This document shows, one piece after another, positions 11,340 to 24,505 of a stretch of DNA of 64,000 nt. The notes beneath the pieces were generated by a model. It was not told where the DNA came from. It made no database searches and saw nothing but the letters and a program-made list of their open reading frames with translations. The stretch is from contig NC_061812.1 in NCBI RefSeq assembly GCF_021462225.1, forward strand, positions 47,907,363 to 47,971,362. Direction: 5' to 3'. This DNA is from Girardinichthys multiradiatus (taxonomy: Eukaryota > Chordata > Actinopteri > Cyprinodontiformes > Goodeidae). A program made the translations under genes and the position numbers. Numbering within the stretch: position 1 is the first letter of the stretch; each line of letters opens with the position of its first letter.

Positions 11340-12640
11340 GCATAATTTGTCTTCCTCAGAGATCTTAATTCGAGGTAGAGGTTTTGAGGAGAGGAATGTG
11401 GTTGGTGCATGGGAGAGCTTCGGTGTCAGAGTGAGATGCCGAAGAGTTGGTAGGAGGTGTAAACAACTGCTTTTCAAACCTGCAATTGAATATGTTAAGG
11501 TTGTCTGCCAAACGAAGATTCTCCTCTGGCTGGGGGAAGGGCTTCTGTAGGTAATTTCATTCAGGCTTCTTCAGACTGCTGCTCGGTCATTAGCTGAGAA
11601 GCTAATTTTTAGCTTCTCACTGTATCTTCTCTTAGCTGCCCTGATCTCCTTGGTCATTTTGTTCCTGGCCTGCTTATACAGGGGCCGATCCATCACTGCT
11701 GTAAGCCTCTTCCTTGTTCCTACACAGCTTCGTTAGATGTGAAGTGAACCATGGTTTATTGTTGTATATGTGAAAGGTCTTGGTCTGCACACGCATCCTC
11801 AAAAACTGATGTAAGATCAGTTATCAGCAACCTTATTAGTTCAGTGACTGAAGCTTCAAAAACACTCCAATCTGTGCAGTCAAAACAGACAGTTCTTGCT
11901 TTGATTGCTCCATCAGTGATTGGAAATCCCATAGCAGGCCCGGTGACAGTGTGATATGCATCTTTAAAAATTGTGTGACAGTGGTCCAGTGTGTTTTCTT
12001 CTTGATGGGACACTTAAAATGCATTTTGTAAAGTTCATTGCAGATGTTTTCACTGTTAAAATCCCCAAGCACAACGATGGGAGAGCCCAATTTTGTGTCT
12101 GTGTTTGGAACCAGGATGAACAGCCCCATTGGAAAATGGCCTGTCTCTCTTTCAAAACACGATCAGCTGATTGAATAATTTTCTGATCAATTCCACTAAT
12201 GCACTTTTCAGTTGGCTACGACAATGAACAAGATTGCCTTACTGGCCTTCAGTCTCTCGAATATGGTGAAGGAGCCAGGCCTGCGAGTAGACCAGAAACC
12301 TGGTTCTGCCTTTTTTCTTCAAGCCCGTGCTGGAAAGTCCCATTAGTCCGGATGCACCGTTGGTCTCCACTTTCAGTCTGCGCTGGAGAAGATGCAGAAG
12401 ACGGCGAAGGAATCAGAGATCATTCCGGATGTTTCCTCACACACTCCAACTCCTGCACCTTGGTCCTCTAGCCACTGGCAGGACCGCTGTCGCTGAGGTG
12501 CTCGACGGTTGCTGCAGCTTCTCACCCTGCTCTTTCGCTAACCTGTGCAGCTACCTGCAGCTCAGAAATTCCCCAGGAGCTGTCAGCAGTCATCCGTCTA
12601 GACCAACGAAGTGAGACGGAGACAGCCCAGGAAATGACCT
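11340..12640 (-). mobile_element. Decayed LINE, endonuclease part (Rex1/CR1/L2-like)
   Basis: Minus-strand frames give PIVVLGDFNSENICNELYK (about 12090), the GDFN block of an AP-type endonuclease. A HWTTVTQFLK / LDHCHTIFKDAYHTVTGPA stretch follows at 11950-12010, typical of the endonuclease C-terminus. Frames alternate and stops are frequent. The segment down to about 11340 resembles the linker before RT. No intact protein remains, and clade assignment is by recalled similarity. Confidence 0.75.
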
Positions 12641-12649
12641 TTTGGGGAG

Positions 12650-13240
12650 TAATATGTCATTTAGTCACTAAGAATAAATGTTTTACATAAAACTAAAACA
12701 TTTCTCTGAGAGCAAACTCCCATCTAATTCCAGCTCTGCACGCTGTTCAGCCATTCTCGTACCAGCCTCTACACATACTTTCTCAACACAGTGTGAGCTG
12801 GTAACGTCTAAACTGTCATTTAAGAGGCCCTGCAACGTTTGTGTCACGCAAGGTGAGGTGACTTCTTCCCAGCAGCCTGCGCCCAGGGAATCTCCCTGCG
12901 GTCAGTCGGAGCCCACTGAGCTCTCTGCTGCTTATTCTCCTCACTGTTCACTCACAGTTAGCAGAGAAAATTCACTATCACTGCCGCAGCTACCTGCTCT
13001 GAAAGATGTGTTATTCACACCAAAACCTCTTTTCAGTTCGTTCACCTGAAGAGTCCTGATGTGAGTCTGGAGTTTAAGCCTGGCTAATAGGCAGCTCTTT
13101 GTGAGTCCCCCGTGAGTTTCTCCTGGAGATTCTCTAAAGGTGATGGTGGCAGCAGCTCTAACTTGGCTTGTGTCCATGAGGTCCATAGCACAAACGTGCT
13201 CCCACTCCTATCGCATAGCACTACTCAGTGGAAGCGTGTA
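12650..13240 (-). other. Possible LINE ORF1 relic
   Basis: A minus-strand ORF at 12941-13186 starts MDLMDTSQVRAAATITFR. The preceding sequence stays loosely open. It directly precedes the endonuclease relic in the minus direction, so it could be the 5' end or ORF1 of the same LINE. No domain recognised. Confidence 0.3.
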
Positions 13241-13289
13241 CGTTCCCTGGACAGGTGGATGGACCGACATACAAATGGGAGGAATGATC

Positions 13290-13490
13290 TGTCCCTGTTC
13301 AACACATCTAACATGGAGGAACATGCTGACAATCAGGCAGGTGCTGGAAAATGTTCACCAGAATGGCTGGTTAACCTCCATAGATCTGAAGAGTGCATGT
13401 GTTTGAATCCCCATCATCCCGGAACACCAGAAAAAGCTGTGTTTCTCCTTACAAGAGATGCCATATCAAGTGAACCAAAGTTTGGGTCAA
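13290..13490 (+). mobile_element. DIRS-like or Gypsy-like reverse transcriptase scrap
   Basis: The plus strand reads LENVHQNGWLTSIDLKSACV, then after a frame change CIPIIPEHQKKLCFSLQEM. This matches the W-x-T-S-I-D-L-K-D-A-Y...PI-x-PEH-x-K-x-L-x-F block of DIRS1/Ngaro-type and Ty3-type reverse transcriptases. Only about 60 codons survive and the catalytic Asp-Asp motif is not present. Confidence 0.6.
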
Positions 13491-13965
13491 TGAAAAATAT
13501 ACAAAAAATGCAGAGAGACGACTGGGTTTGTTTAGGTGTGCCTCTCTTGTGAAATTGACCAAAGAATCTACCTATGGGTACAAATAAAGTAACCATGAGG
13601 CTTAAACCTTGAATTTTGGCAGAGAGCAGAAAAAACACTCAAAGTATCGACCGAAGAATCACGGCGGTCATTTGTGGAGCTATGCTTGTATCCCATCCTA
13701 GATATTATAACTCTTGTATTATAATCAGAGAAAACAGCAAATCTAGCATCTGGTGAATTATTTCCTAGGTTTAGAAAGCACTGCATTTCTAGATCATCTT
13801 AGCATTAGCAACAATAGCTGTGCCAGTGATGCTCGATGTGTTATGGTCAGTAACTGAAGAGGAGAAAGGCATGAAAGAAACAGACACCCTGCAGACAGGA
13901 CCAAACAGTGATGTTTGTTGATAGTCTCTGGAAGGATCAGGGTGTGGTTGGATTCCGTGGCTGTA

Positions 13966-14012
13966 ACTCCTCTCTCTCTCTCTCACTCACACACACAGAC
14001 ACACACACACGC
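13966..14012. repeat. CT/CA microsatellite
   Basis: (CT)n passing into (CA)n: CTCTCTCTCTCTCTCACTCA then CACACACACAGACACACACA. Confidence 0.9.
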
Positions 14013-14045
14013 TTTTTAAGGTGTTCCGTCTTGAAGACCAAAGAT

Positions 14046-14330
14046 GTACAGTGGCTCTCCTACGTTTACACACCTCTGGTATAATACCAGATACATTCGA
14101 CTATAAAAATGTTTATTAAGTTTAATGTCATATATATCCTCTACAGTTCAGCTGAAAAATCAGATAAATACTGCATTTTTGAAGCAACTTTTGAGTCTGT
14201 TTCAGCATTCCATTTTCTTTTGTAAAAGTCTATCATGATACGACTTGGTAATATTTGGTCACTTTACCTCATTAAAGTTCTCCAATTCTGTCGTATTCTG
14301 TCTTTTCCACAACCTCCTCTAGCTCTACTT
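14046..14330. mobile_element. Possible Tc1-like terminal relic
   Basis: It begins TACAGTGGCTCTCCTACG and carries short blocks like those near the ends of fish Tc1 elements. No partner end and no transposase are present. Weak call. Confidence 0.3.
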
Positions 14331-14369
14331 TGGATGAATGCTTGGACTCAATGTGATTCTGAAAAATAA

Positions 14370-14840
14370 ATCCTCTTTAACTCACTCATATCACCCCAGT
14401 CTTATACACTCTAAACTGGCTCCTGATAAATTTTAGAGTTTGGTTTAAAATACTTGTTCTCACCTAGAGGGCTCTAAATGGCCACAATACTGAGTATTTG
14501 TGTCAACTTTCAACCAAACACTGCTGCTTGTAGCCTTCAATCTCAGGCTCTGTATCTCCAGGTTGTTCCTCATACAAGGTTAAAACCTAAAGGCGACAGG
14601 GCCTTTCAGTCTGTGGCTCCTATACCGTGAAACAGTTTCCCACCATGCAACTTCACTTTGCTGACTCTGTGGACACTTTTAAAAACACTGTTAAACACAG
14701 GCTTTTATGTCATGATTTTATTTTGTTTTTTATACTTGTTTTTAAACTATGAAAAACCTAAATGTGATTTATGTTGTACTTTTATGACTTTGTGTCTGTG
14801 AAAGGCACTTTATAAATAAACTTTACTTACTAATGTATTA
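14370..14840 (+). mobile_element. L2-type LINE 3' end
   Basis: The plus-strand translation keeps blocks of the C-terminal part of L2-like ORF2 proteins (an LxxLxW...FRVxFK block, then ALNG, then GLSVCGSYTVKQFPTMQL). It ends in a short 3' UTR with GAAAGGCACTTTATAAATAAA. Frames are interrupted. A 5'-truncated relic. Confidence 0.65.
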
Positions 14841-17800
14841 AAGCACCTAATCTTCAGCTTTCAAGGTTTGGCTCCTAGGCTATGATTCACGTATAAATCC
14901 ATATTGACCTAACATGACCCCCCCAGACTAGACCTTTTAGTTCGACAATAATGTGGACTAAATACCCCAAACAAATAAAAAACTAAATGTAAGAAATTCT
15001 GTGCCACCAGCTCTGAAAAAGAATGTTCGTGGACCTCTGCACATTCTGAACTAACACAGCTGACCTCACTCGCTGGTAAATAATGAGTCCAGATCTCTCT
15101 TCATCTGTTACTAAAACTAAATCCTTTTTGCGATCTGTTTCTCTGCCACATTCTTCTCCAGCTCATTCATATTTGCACCGATGTAACCCTCATTCACTGC
15201 TCTCATTTGGAGCATACCGTACACATCATGAAAATACGTAGTTAGAGTGACATAAGATTCGATGACTGCTCTTCACAAATCCCATGTAAGAGCTTTCTTA
15301 CTTCTTGTAATCCCATCACTTTGTCTTGTTGTTGTTGTAGTTTGTGGGGATTGTAGTTTCAGGGAATTAGCTTTTAAGGTTGGATGTTTCATCCAAAGAA
15401 CCCTCCATAGCCCAAATTTCTTGGTTCTCGATGACTGGCTCTGGTCGCTGATTGTGAAGAAATTTGTAATTAACTTAACTTTCGCTGATGTAGAGCTAGC
15501 TTTGACAATGCTAGGTCAATGGTCGTCTTGGTTACATTTGTAGGTAAAATCAGCTGTTTTGCATCTGCCTTCAGGTGAAACCATGTTAAATTAACTTTTC
15601 ACTTTGATGCGGAGGTTCCTGAGAGCTGTGCATGTGTATGTCTTGGTGCCACACTTGCACGCTTCCTATTATTAATTAACTCTTAGATAATTACATTTTG
15701 AATTGTGTTAATTGTGTCAGAATAATCGAGGCCCACTTGTCGAAGCATTGGAAACTAAATTTCACCCCCCTGCCCCTACTCCTTAGTCCAGTTATACAGA
15801 GAATTCGGAGATTGTTTTCAGGTGAAGAACAAAACCAGTACTTGGCAGGAACTCTGGTTCTTGAAGTGCCTTCAGTGTTTCTTGTGGCTTCGTAGAAGTC
15901 TCCCTAAATAGTCTCTGCTTTGTCTTTTCATATGTTTGGAAAAAATATTTTACATCACAAAAACTAGTTTAAAGAACCACTGTACAAGTGAATCCTACTG
16001 CACTTACATACTGCAGAGGGGTGACAATGGTGGAAAAAATGTCCATAACAATTCCTAATGTTCAGTTTTTTGGATCAGACTTTTTGTGATGTTAATTCAA
16101 ATGCTTTTGTCTGGATGTAGTTTTCTTGATATTTGGATGATCTTAAAGCACTATATAATTCAGAAGAACATTGTTTTACCCGCAGGACTCAGATCTTTGA
16201 TTTGAACAAAACATGCTGCTTTTATCTATTCCTTGTTGTATCCAAAACTATTTTAAGTATGGATGAAATGTTATCTTGTTTTTTTCAGAATCAGGACTTT
16301 GGAAGCAGAACTGAGATGTTTATCTAGTAGAGATGGACTGATTTTTTTTTCTGAACTGAACAATTGTATCATATTAAAAAGAACAGTGCAAAACTGAATC
16401 ATTACTTTGTTAATTCTATTTCATTTTTATTTTCAAATAAATTAAATGGGTGATTTGAAAATCTTGAACAACAGCAACAGTGACAGTCTAGTGCTTCTAG
16501 GTTGGTTAAATTAATCTGCAGTAGCTGGGATATGTTGTGTATGATCCTCATTTTACAGTTATATAAAACTTATATAAATGATTTGTACTAGATGCTGTGT
16601 GCTTGTGTCCGAAAGACGCAACTAACATTGACTTTTACTGTAAAAAGACCTCTTTGCTGACTGGATTTTGTTCAGGATCTCACTGAACCTCCTGAAATAT
16701 TGTGGACTACACAAACCTGTAGAAGTAAAGAATAGAATAATGCAGGGTGGTCTCTCTTCTTTTTCCTGCTGACAGGGTTTCTTCTCCTTTCACTGGATTT
16801 AAATGAAGTTCTGAGTAAGACCAAAGCCTTAATCTTGCTGACGGTTAACATGTTGCTGCAGGCAATAGGAAAACTGTTGCCTTTGTAGTTGCTGCAGCTG
16901 TGGTTAAACACCTGGCGTCTAAACATTAATTTGCCTGGGTAAACAGAGAGACTGATACTCTTTCCAATTCCAAAAAATCCCAAAATGTTTAGAAGTGGCA
17001 ATAAGCCTCAGTTTCTCCAAAGCCACAGTGGTTCCCAAAATGTCAGCTTTTACCCTGGTCCTCTTATCTAGAAGTGTGCTCTACCTCCACCTAACTCGTC
17101 ACTAACTATAACCAGCAAAGAATTGATGGTAGCTGAAAGTGTCCATTTATTTTTGATGTAGTTTTTTTTCCTTTTTTAAATTTGAAAAGACTAGGCGGAG
17201 AATGTTCACCCAGTTTAAAGCAACCTCAGCAGACACACACAGCTCTGCCTTGCTAGCCTCCCTTTTCCTGCTAGTGGGGGTGGGGAATTTCAGCGTCAAA
17301 TGGAACCACTGATGCGTTTTGATTGCTTCACAATGGTTGGGAGTCAAACCTATGACCTGTCTGAGCTTCTGATTATGTGCCAAATACATCCAAAAACGCA
17401 CTCTTGTTTCCATTTCATTGTATTAGAAATTTAATTGTAGAAAAGCTTACACCTTTCCCCTCATTCAGTGAACAGATTCATTTCTGTTTAAGCGGCCAGC
17501 TCCAGGCTGGTAACCCCAGTAAATGACCCGACTAATCAAGCAGCAACTATCAGCACCGTATACTTTCAGTGTTAAGAACAGAACAACAAGTAAATATTCA
17601 GCCACATTTTAGCTGGTCTTTATTTTATACTTTTGTTAAAGTCTTTGTATAGCAATGTAAATATTAAATAGGACTAAAAGTAATAGTTTTCATGATATAT
17701 AACTATAAATTAAAGCAATAAATCATGTTGAACATTTTTGTTGAAAATGTTAGGTAAATACTGTAAATGTATTTTGGCTGTAGGCAATTATCATACTGTG

Positions 17801-18741
17801 ATAATCAAGGTTTTCCTGCTGAAAGCAACCTAAAACCTTGGTTTTCTGAAACTGTGCCTCTGTCAGCCTAAGGCACCAAACCAGGGATGAAAATAATCCA
17901 CGACTACATAACAGTGATGCTCTTCTCCAACAGGAATATCAGGTATTCAACAGAAGTTGGTCAAGACTCTCTTGGGAGTTCAGCAGGAGTGTGTTCACCA
18001 TCAAGTACTCTCTGGGGATGTTTCATAATTTCTTACTCAGCATAATCAGTATATTGTTTTAAACATTGTTTCAGAATGTAGAAGCAGGGTCTAGTTCAAA
18101 AAAGCACTCAGATCTTATAAAGACCCAATCTAGTCTGTTACTTTCCATAAAACTGACAGTAGTAGATTTACTACTATGATGCTGAAAAAGAATCAGATTA
18201 TAGAAAGATTTGTTTGTAAATTGACCATTACCTATTGATAGTGGTCTCTTAATTGTTTATTGTATGCATGTTATAATATGAACCTGTGTATTCCATTAAT
18301 TAGAATCTGGATCAGGTATACTGTTAGAAGGCTGGAAGCTCAGTCTTTGATCAGAGGTATTACTGTTCTGATTTAAGCATTTATTCTAGAACCTAATTAG
18401 TTTAACCCTGTGTTTTATTTGTCTTCGCTGCCTTATTAATATAACTAGCTAAGCTTCTTCATATATTTTATGGCTCATTTTCAGTTCTGCGTGTTAAGAA
18501 ATGAGCCTGATTCCATAAAAAACACACCCCTGATGTTTTCTGAAGGCAACACTATGGAAAAGCAGCATTAAGCTGGGAGGACCACAAAGAGACTCTTTGT
18601 GCACCGGTGTGTTTTACACACAGCCTTCAGAGAGGACCAGGCAACACAGCAGCCATACTAACATTTACCCTTCACTCCCAGCACTGCCCTTGTTATTGCC
18701 CAGGCAGACACAAAAAGGAGCCTTTATTTATGCCTACATGA

Positions 18742-18780
18742 GTATGTGTCTGTGTGTGTGAGCATGTGTGTGTGTGTAAG
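18742..18780. repeat. GT microsatellite
   Basis: GTGTCTGTGTGTGTGAGCA then TGTGTGTGTGTGTAAG. Confidence 0.85.
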
Positions 18781-19592
18781 CATGGCCAAGCTTTTCATGA
18801 GAGCTTGCTATTCCTGTTGTCCAAAATCACCTCTTCAAGACTGAAGGACAGAAAGGAGCTTTAGTATTACCCTAGACTTGCTGACTGTTTCTTAGAAAAA
18901 GGCCAGAGTTTTAATGAAAATAGGATTATAGCTCTGGATTTTTGCAGGTGAAAGCATGACTTTAGGTTCCTAAGAGGCTGTGAAAGAACCCAACCATGAG
19001 GGCTTTACGTGTATATAAAAGTAACTGGTTGTGACATCCTTGGTGGCAACAACTGGCATTGAGTATTTTACATAACTGTGGATGAAAACACTGAACTTAA
19101 AGCCTTTCAACAATACACTCAGTTGCTTCTTACAGACCCACCGCTTTCTGTTTCTCTCTCTCTCGTTCCGCCTTCCTTTTTTCTTCCGATCATGTCCCTA
19201 TTTAACCGTCAAGGTGACTGGCCACTCTCCCAGTCTCCCACACTATTCTTGGATATGTCCTATTTCTCAAAGGGGCATTTTTCTTCCCACTGTCTCCAAG
19301 TGCCTGTTCAGCTGGAAATGTTGGCTTTTTTTGTGTTGAATTTTTGGTATACAAATGCAATGTAACATAATGCTGCAGTGCACTGCACAGATGGAAATGG
19401 GAAGCAAAAAAATAAAAACTGCATCAAGTCTTACTTTTTTTAACTTTCTCTGTGAAAGATCTCTGGCTTTATTCTGATAATGTGTGCATAGTTCTCCTGA
19501 CCATAATGAGCATGTGAAAACACAGGCTGTAATTTGCCTGTGAGGACATAGCCTCATGAAAGACTAAATATGTACCAGGATAAGTGTGTATA

Positions 19593-19620
19593 TGCACACG
19601 CACACACACACACACACATA
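19593..19620. repeat. CA microsatellite
   Basis: (CA)n of about 13 units, starting GCACACGCACACACACACAC. Confidence 0.9.
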
Positions 19621-20482
19621 TAGTCACACTTTATTTTGCTCTTCCATCCCATCACTGCACTGTTTTCATGAGTGTTTATAAAGCTGATATCAGGGTCCAG
19701 TAAAGTTCTTAGACTTTACCTTCTCTTCTGTTTGATTAGTAATTATTCAGCTGCAGCTGGGTTAAAGATCCTTTCAGGCCTCATCTGACTTTGTGTTTCT
19801 GCTTTGAGTTTGAAATTTTGAAAAATGATTTCTAATCTACCAGATTTTACATTGCAGATTATTTCATTGTTTTTAATAAATAACTTTAATCTGGAATCAG
19901 TGTCCTACAGAAACTGTTTCCACCACCTGAACAGCCACTAAAAGTAGTAAACTGACTAAGGACCAGCCAGCTAGTCTTCTGTAATCCCACGCTGTACAGG
20001 CACAAGATGGCCAACAACCTGGAAACACATTTGGTCCAACAAGGCTGGAAGTATACAGCTGTTACCACAAGTATTCTAAGATCTGCTGTGGGCAGAACCA
20101 GAGCTGAACACAGCAATCAGTGTCAGAGGTGGTGTTTAGCTAATTTGTCCCAGGATAAGTACCGACTCACCTACTATGGCCACTGGGGGATCAGCTGAGC
20201 TACTGACCTCAAAAACTTGACTTATTTATACTTTTTTTTTTCTTCTTCTTGCTTTGTGTACTGACAATTTGTAACAATTACTTCACAGCAACAAAGAAAA
20301 GGTGTCTTTAACCACTTAAACGGCCAACATTTCTTTTATGCTACTGACTAGCTCCCTGTAATTATGCGGCTCTTTTTATCTCTGGTGCGAATGCAGTCAG
20401 AGAAAAAGGTCTGTGTTAGGGGGCCTCTCAGGACTCCACGGACCACCGCGCCATCATTGTATTATAGCATATATGTATGTAT

Positions 20483-20846
20483 AGTCAGTCAGTCAGTCAT
20501 TTTCTACCGCTTATTCCATAGTGGGTCACGGGGAGCTGGTGCCTGTCTCCAGCAGTCTTGGGGCGAGAGGCAGGGTACACCCTGGACAGGTCGCCAGTCC
20601 ATCGCAGGGCAACACAAACAACCATGCACACACTCATTCATACACCTAAGGGCAATTTAGAGTGACCAATTAACCTAACAGGCATGTCTTTGGACTGTGG
20701 GAAGAAGCTGGAGTACCCGGTGACAACCCACGCATGCACGGGGAGAACATGCAAACTCCATGCAGAAAGACCCCCGGCCGGGAGTCGAAGCCAGGACCTT
20801 CTTGCTGCAAGGCAACAGTGCTACCAACTGTGCCACCGTGCAGCCC
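20483..20846 (-). mobile_element. tRNA-headed SINE copy 1, with (GACT)n tail
   Basis: Minus-strand copy of the SINE also at 33577-33948 and 47980-48352. It has the GCACGGTGGCNCAGTTGGTA head, the block AATTGGTCACTCTAAATTG, the block TGGCGACCTGTCCAGGGTG, and a GACT repeat tail that appears as GTCAGTCAGTCAGTC at 20484. It lies beside a TATGTATG microsatellite. Confidence 0.88.
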
Positions 20847-20849
20847 ACC

Positions 20850-22500
20850 ATAACAACAAAATGTCTTTTTAAAAAGTAACAACCTTGCCCTTTTCCCATT
20901 TTGGTCTAAGTAATGCAGAAACACTCTGTTAGTCAACGCCACTAAGGTTAAAACACAAAGATAAATTACAAGTCATGTGTATCTTTTCTGTTTTGTATCC
21001 AGGCTCAGGCTCTCACACCAGGTTGATCTCTTTAGGACCATAAAGTTTAACAGGTGTAGTAACTTCCTACCCATACAGAGGCAAGTGGCTATTCTCAGAT
21101 CACTCAAACATATTAACGAACAGCTCACTTTCATGCCTCTGAAGGGCTCCATTCTTAAATGGACCGGATCTTTGTTACCCAGGGACTTCTTCCTATGTTT
21201 TTGCCATATTTTCTAGAAATATCCCAGGTTGATGGTTATTAATTTCCACCTCCCCCTCCTCTTCATCGGCTGGGTTAAAACCGGTGCTGTTAAGATGAGG
21301 GCAGTTGTGATGGATTTCTCTATAAATAAGTTCTTGTCAGCTAGCTTACAGTGCCTATCCAGCTCCAACAGACCGACTGATGCTGCAGCTGAGGGAATGC
21401 ACCAGCTCAGTGTTGGCATGGTAACTCCTGCTAATACCTTGACACATGGCAAGGGGGCGGGGAGTTAGAAGTTTAGCTAGAGCACTGACAATTGTTGAAC
21501 ATGGGTGGCCTAGTGCAGCGGTTCTTAGCTATACTCTAAACTCCGTCATCTCCATTGTCATTTGTTTATCTGTATTATTGTCCAGTTTATTAATTTTGGG
21601 TCCCTGAATAATAACCTTGACCTTTCATATCTCTACGCATGGATCAGATGTCGGGCTGAGCATCTCAGAAATAGTAACAGTATTGCTATCAGCGTTAATA
21701 CTCTGCCTTAAATTTTGAGCCTGCCATTTGTGGCTACCCTAAAATTGTGTAGTCAGGTTTGTTTATGAGGAATGTACATCTAGATGGCCTATTATTTTGG
21801 TGCCATTCATGCTGTGAAGCAGCATTATTTTTAATGCAACACTCCCAACTGTTTAAGAGAGGAACTGAAGGAAAGTAGCACAATTGTTCAGCTTCTTGTT
21901 CAATGTCTCCTTCATTCCAGGGTGGAGACAGTTCCTTTCCATTAATTTATAGAGTTCCAATTCACAACTCATGATCTTAAGGCCCTTTACAAAAAACCCC
22001 AAAGTCAATCAGTTTGAATCATACAGACAAATTCCAAGTGAATTACCTAGATGTTAAATTGATCCAAGTCATCAAATAATGCAGGAAAGTTCAGTTTATT
22101 GTTCAACTTCAATTTGCTCCTCCTGGATGAACATGTGGAGAAAGTGGACCGTTGCCTGTATTGTGTCCAATGTAGGTTACACAGCTCCTGTAGTACAGCA
22201 ATAGCATTTGTGTGCAGAAGAAACAGCATGAGCTGGAGGCTGATTGCTGGTGTTTGCACAATTGTACAATATGGACTTGTGATGGCCACACCTGCAGCCA
22301 CACAGTCGGTAACCCCACACACAAACACTTTTTCATTTTGAGTTTTCATATACACATTCACTGCAGCAAAAATACATGGGTTTCTGTTTATATTTTCATT
22401 TGACAATATTGAAATACATTAGTTCTAATTGTAGCGCGCACATGTGGTTAACTTTTGTATATTTAATTTTGTCAAATATTTAACATTTTCGGTGTTTTCT
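20850..22500. other. Non-coding DNA, unrecognised repeats possible
   Basis: No gene supported. The stretch 20980-21480 has longer open frames on both strands and a mixed composition, suggesting an old retroelement piece, but I recognise no motif. Confidence 0.35.
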
Positions 22501-22504
22501 TTAC

Positions 22505-23050
22505 TGGTGCTGTGGGGGAGTACCTTGAACAGAAGCGATGGACTCTGGCTGGCACACTCAAATTCCAGATTGACTGATTGGGTGAGACCATCTGGAGTTC
22601 CACCATGGGGGAAGACCATGGAGTCTTTATTCAAATGTTTGCATAAGTTCTCTTTGTTTTTGTGATTTGCTTATTTTGTTTAGTTATTAGTCATTCAAGT
22701 ACATTTTTAAGCTAACTGTGTTTAGTTATTTTTGCCAGTTAAATTTCTGTATATGTTTTCCTTCCCTTTTCCTCAGTGTGTTAGTCTGGTCTGATCAGCC
22801 AGTATTTGGGTCCCCTTTGTTTGTTGTGTAGGAGGTCAGTTTGTTTGTTTGAGCAGTTAGTTTGAGGTTTTGTTATGTTTAACCCTGATTTTTTTTGTCT
22901 TGAGTTTAGTTTCTTTATTGGACCTCTTTTAAGGGCACTGTAACAGTTATTTAAATTTTGTTAGTTTGGGGAAATAAAACCCATGTTCTTTGAAAATTAT
23001 TACTGTGTCCTCATGCTTGACCGGCTTGGTTCCTCACAGGACTGTTACAG
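22505..23050 (+). mobile_element. Possible solo LTR
   Basis: About 540 bp beginning TGCTGTGGGGGAGTACC and ending near CTCACAGGACTGTTACA. A GGGAAATAAAACCCATG polyadenylation region lies close to the 3' end and no ORF is present. This layout suits a solo LTR of a Ty3-type element. No target duplication or second LTR was found. Confidence 0.4.
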
Positions 23051-23860
23051 CTACTGAAGCATAAACTGAGCGATAAACGATGAAAAGGTATTGACTGTGT
23101 GTGTTTGTGTAACTGAATGTTCAACAGTCTGTTTTTCCCCTGCAATAAGGAGTAGGACCCTTCCTAGCATTGGTTTATGTTGTTATATTGCTAATTAGAA
23201 ACTTGCTTTATCCCCCCAACCCATTCTGAGGATGAGTGGGTGTTGAATTGTGGGTAGCAACTGTAATTAATGGCTGCCTCATCCTCCTCTTTCTTTACTC
23301 CCCCTCTGTGGTTTATTTTCAGTAGCCACATTCCATCAGTCCTTGGTGACAACTGAAGCTTGCTGCCATAGTTTTTCCAGGGTTCTACAAATGTTCTTTA
23401 TGTTTAATACTGTTTTCTGCGTGACTCATATTCTGGCCTCTGCCCAGTTTTGGAACTTCAGCGGTTCTCGATCACCCTTCCTGATGATGTTTTCCTTTGC
23501 TCTTCAGTTTGAAGGAAAGCTGAACTGGAAATAAGTTGAATGGAACTGAAAGGGTGGAGTCAGTGAAGTGCATGATGCCTCAGTTGAATGTGCCTCCCAG
23601 GAATGCTGTTAGTGTAGTTTGGCTGATTTTTGTTTGATTTTACCCTGCTGGTCCGATCTGTCAACTACCGACTGCACAGAGCCTGCCTAGACTTTACATT
23701 ACAGCTGTTAAATCTAAGGAAAGATGTTTAAACTTGAATTATTTTACTAGGACTTGGATATTGTGTCTGCAGCGTTCCACTAAAATTCCATTTCAGCAAC
23801 TTCCATGTTTGGAAACCTATTTACAGTGGCTCTGAAATGTCATTGACACTTATTAAAATG
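23051..23860. other. Non-coding DNA
   Basis: No coding exon or recognised repeat. Confidence 0.4.
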
Positions 23861-23869
23861 CCTGGGCCC

Positions 23870-24190
23870 GTATTCACAAAGAATTCTAAGACTATAATTA
23901 GACGTCATTCTAAAAAAAATCTTGGAAGATAGAAAGATTTTTTTTAGAATTTTCCTTTGGTTAGATAAAAGTTATTCATGAAACAGCTTAGGCCTTCAGA
24001 GAGCTCCTAACGTGAGGAAATGTTAAGAGTAGTGAGGAGGACTTTTAGTGAGCCTAAGAAGTGTCTTTAGCAGAGAAGATGGTGGAAAGACCGAGAGAAC
24101 GGAGAGATATTCTCCGTACAATAAATAACAGCAAATTAATTAAATGCTACCAGCTTGATTGCACAGGGATCCACCCCTTAAATCTACAAC
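23870..24190 (+). mobile_element. PIF/Harbinger transposon 5' fragment
   Basis: The left end GGCCCGTATTCACAAAGAAT resembles fish Harbinger termini. About 190 bp later the plus strand encodes NNSKLIKCYQLDCTGIH, which matches the (N)S-E-L-I-K-R-Y-R-L-D-R-A-G-I start of HARBI1-like nucleases. The frame is then lost by about 24190. The DDE catalytic domain and the right end are not found. Confidence 0.6.
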
Positions 24191-24505
24191 GCTCCCTCTT
24201 CTGTGGAGAAGTTCTCTGGTGTGCTGCCATCTCCTCTCTAGCTTCTGATCACAGCAGGTACCAGCACTGCTTGCATTCCAGGGTGGTGCTGAAAACAGAG
24301 GGAACGACACATTGATCTGCTCGGGAATGTCTCTTCCCACCGTGATCCCAGGACTAAATACCTTTCAGCACTCCGCTCTTCTCCTCCACCAGCAGGCTCT
24401 GCTCCTCCTTTGATATTGTAAATAAAACAAAGAAGGCAATTGTAGATTTTGAGAGAAACAGGAATAGGTTAAACACTATTTCCATCGTTGAATAACGCCA
24501 TTACT

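Larger units (their letters stand above)
14841..20482. other. Non-coding DNA with only simple repeats recognised
   Basis: About 5.6 kb with no coding exon I can support. It contains GT/CA microsatellites near 18745-18778 and 19597-19620. ORFs such as 15262-15543 and 19078-19365 have no recognisable domain, and runs of low-complexity sequence explain part of them. Confidence 0.45.

Noticed and set aside
15262..15543. A 93-codon ORF with hydrophobic start (LLVIPSLCLVVVVVCGDC) as a small secreted protein gene
   Set aside because: No splice context, no domain, surroundings AT-rich and featureless. The hydrophobic run comes from a TTGTTGTTGTTGTAG-like repeat.
19078..19365. Overlapping plus-strand ORFs as a protein gene
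   Set aside because: Two frames are open over the same pyrimidine-rich DNA. This reflects low stop density, not coding.
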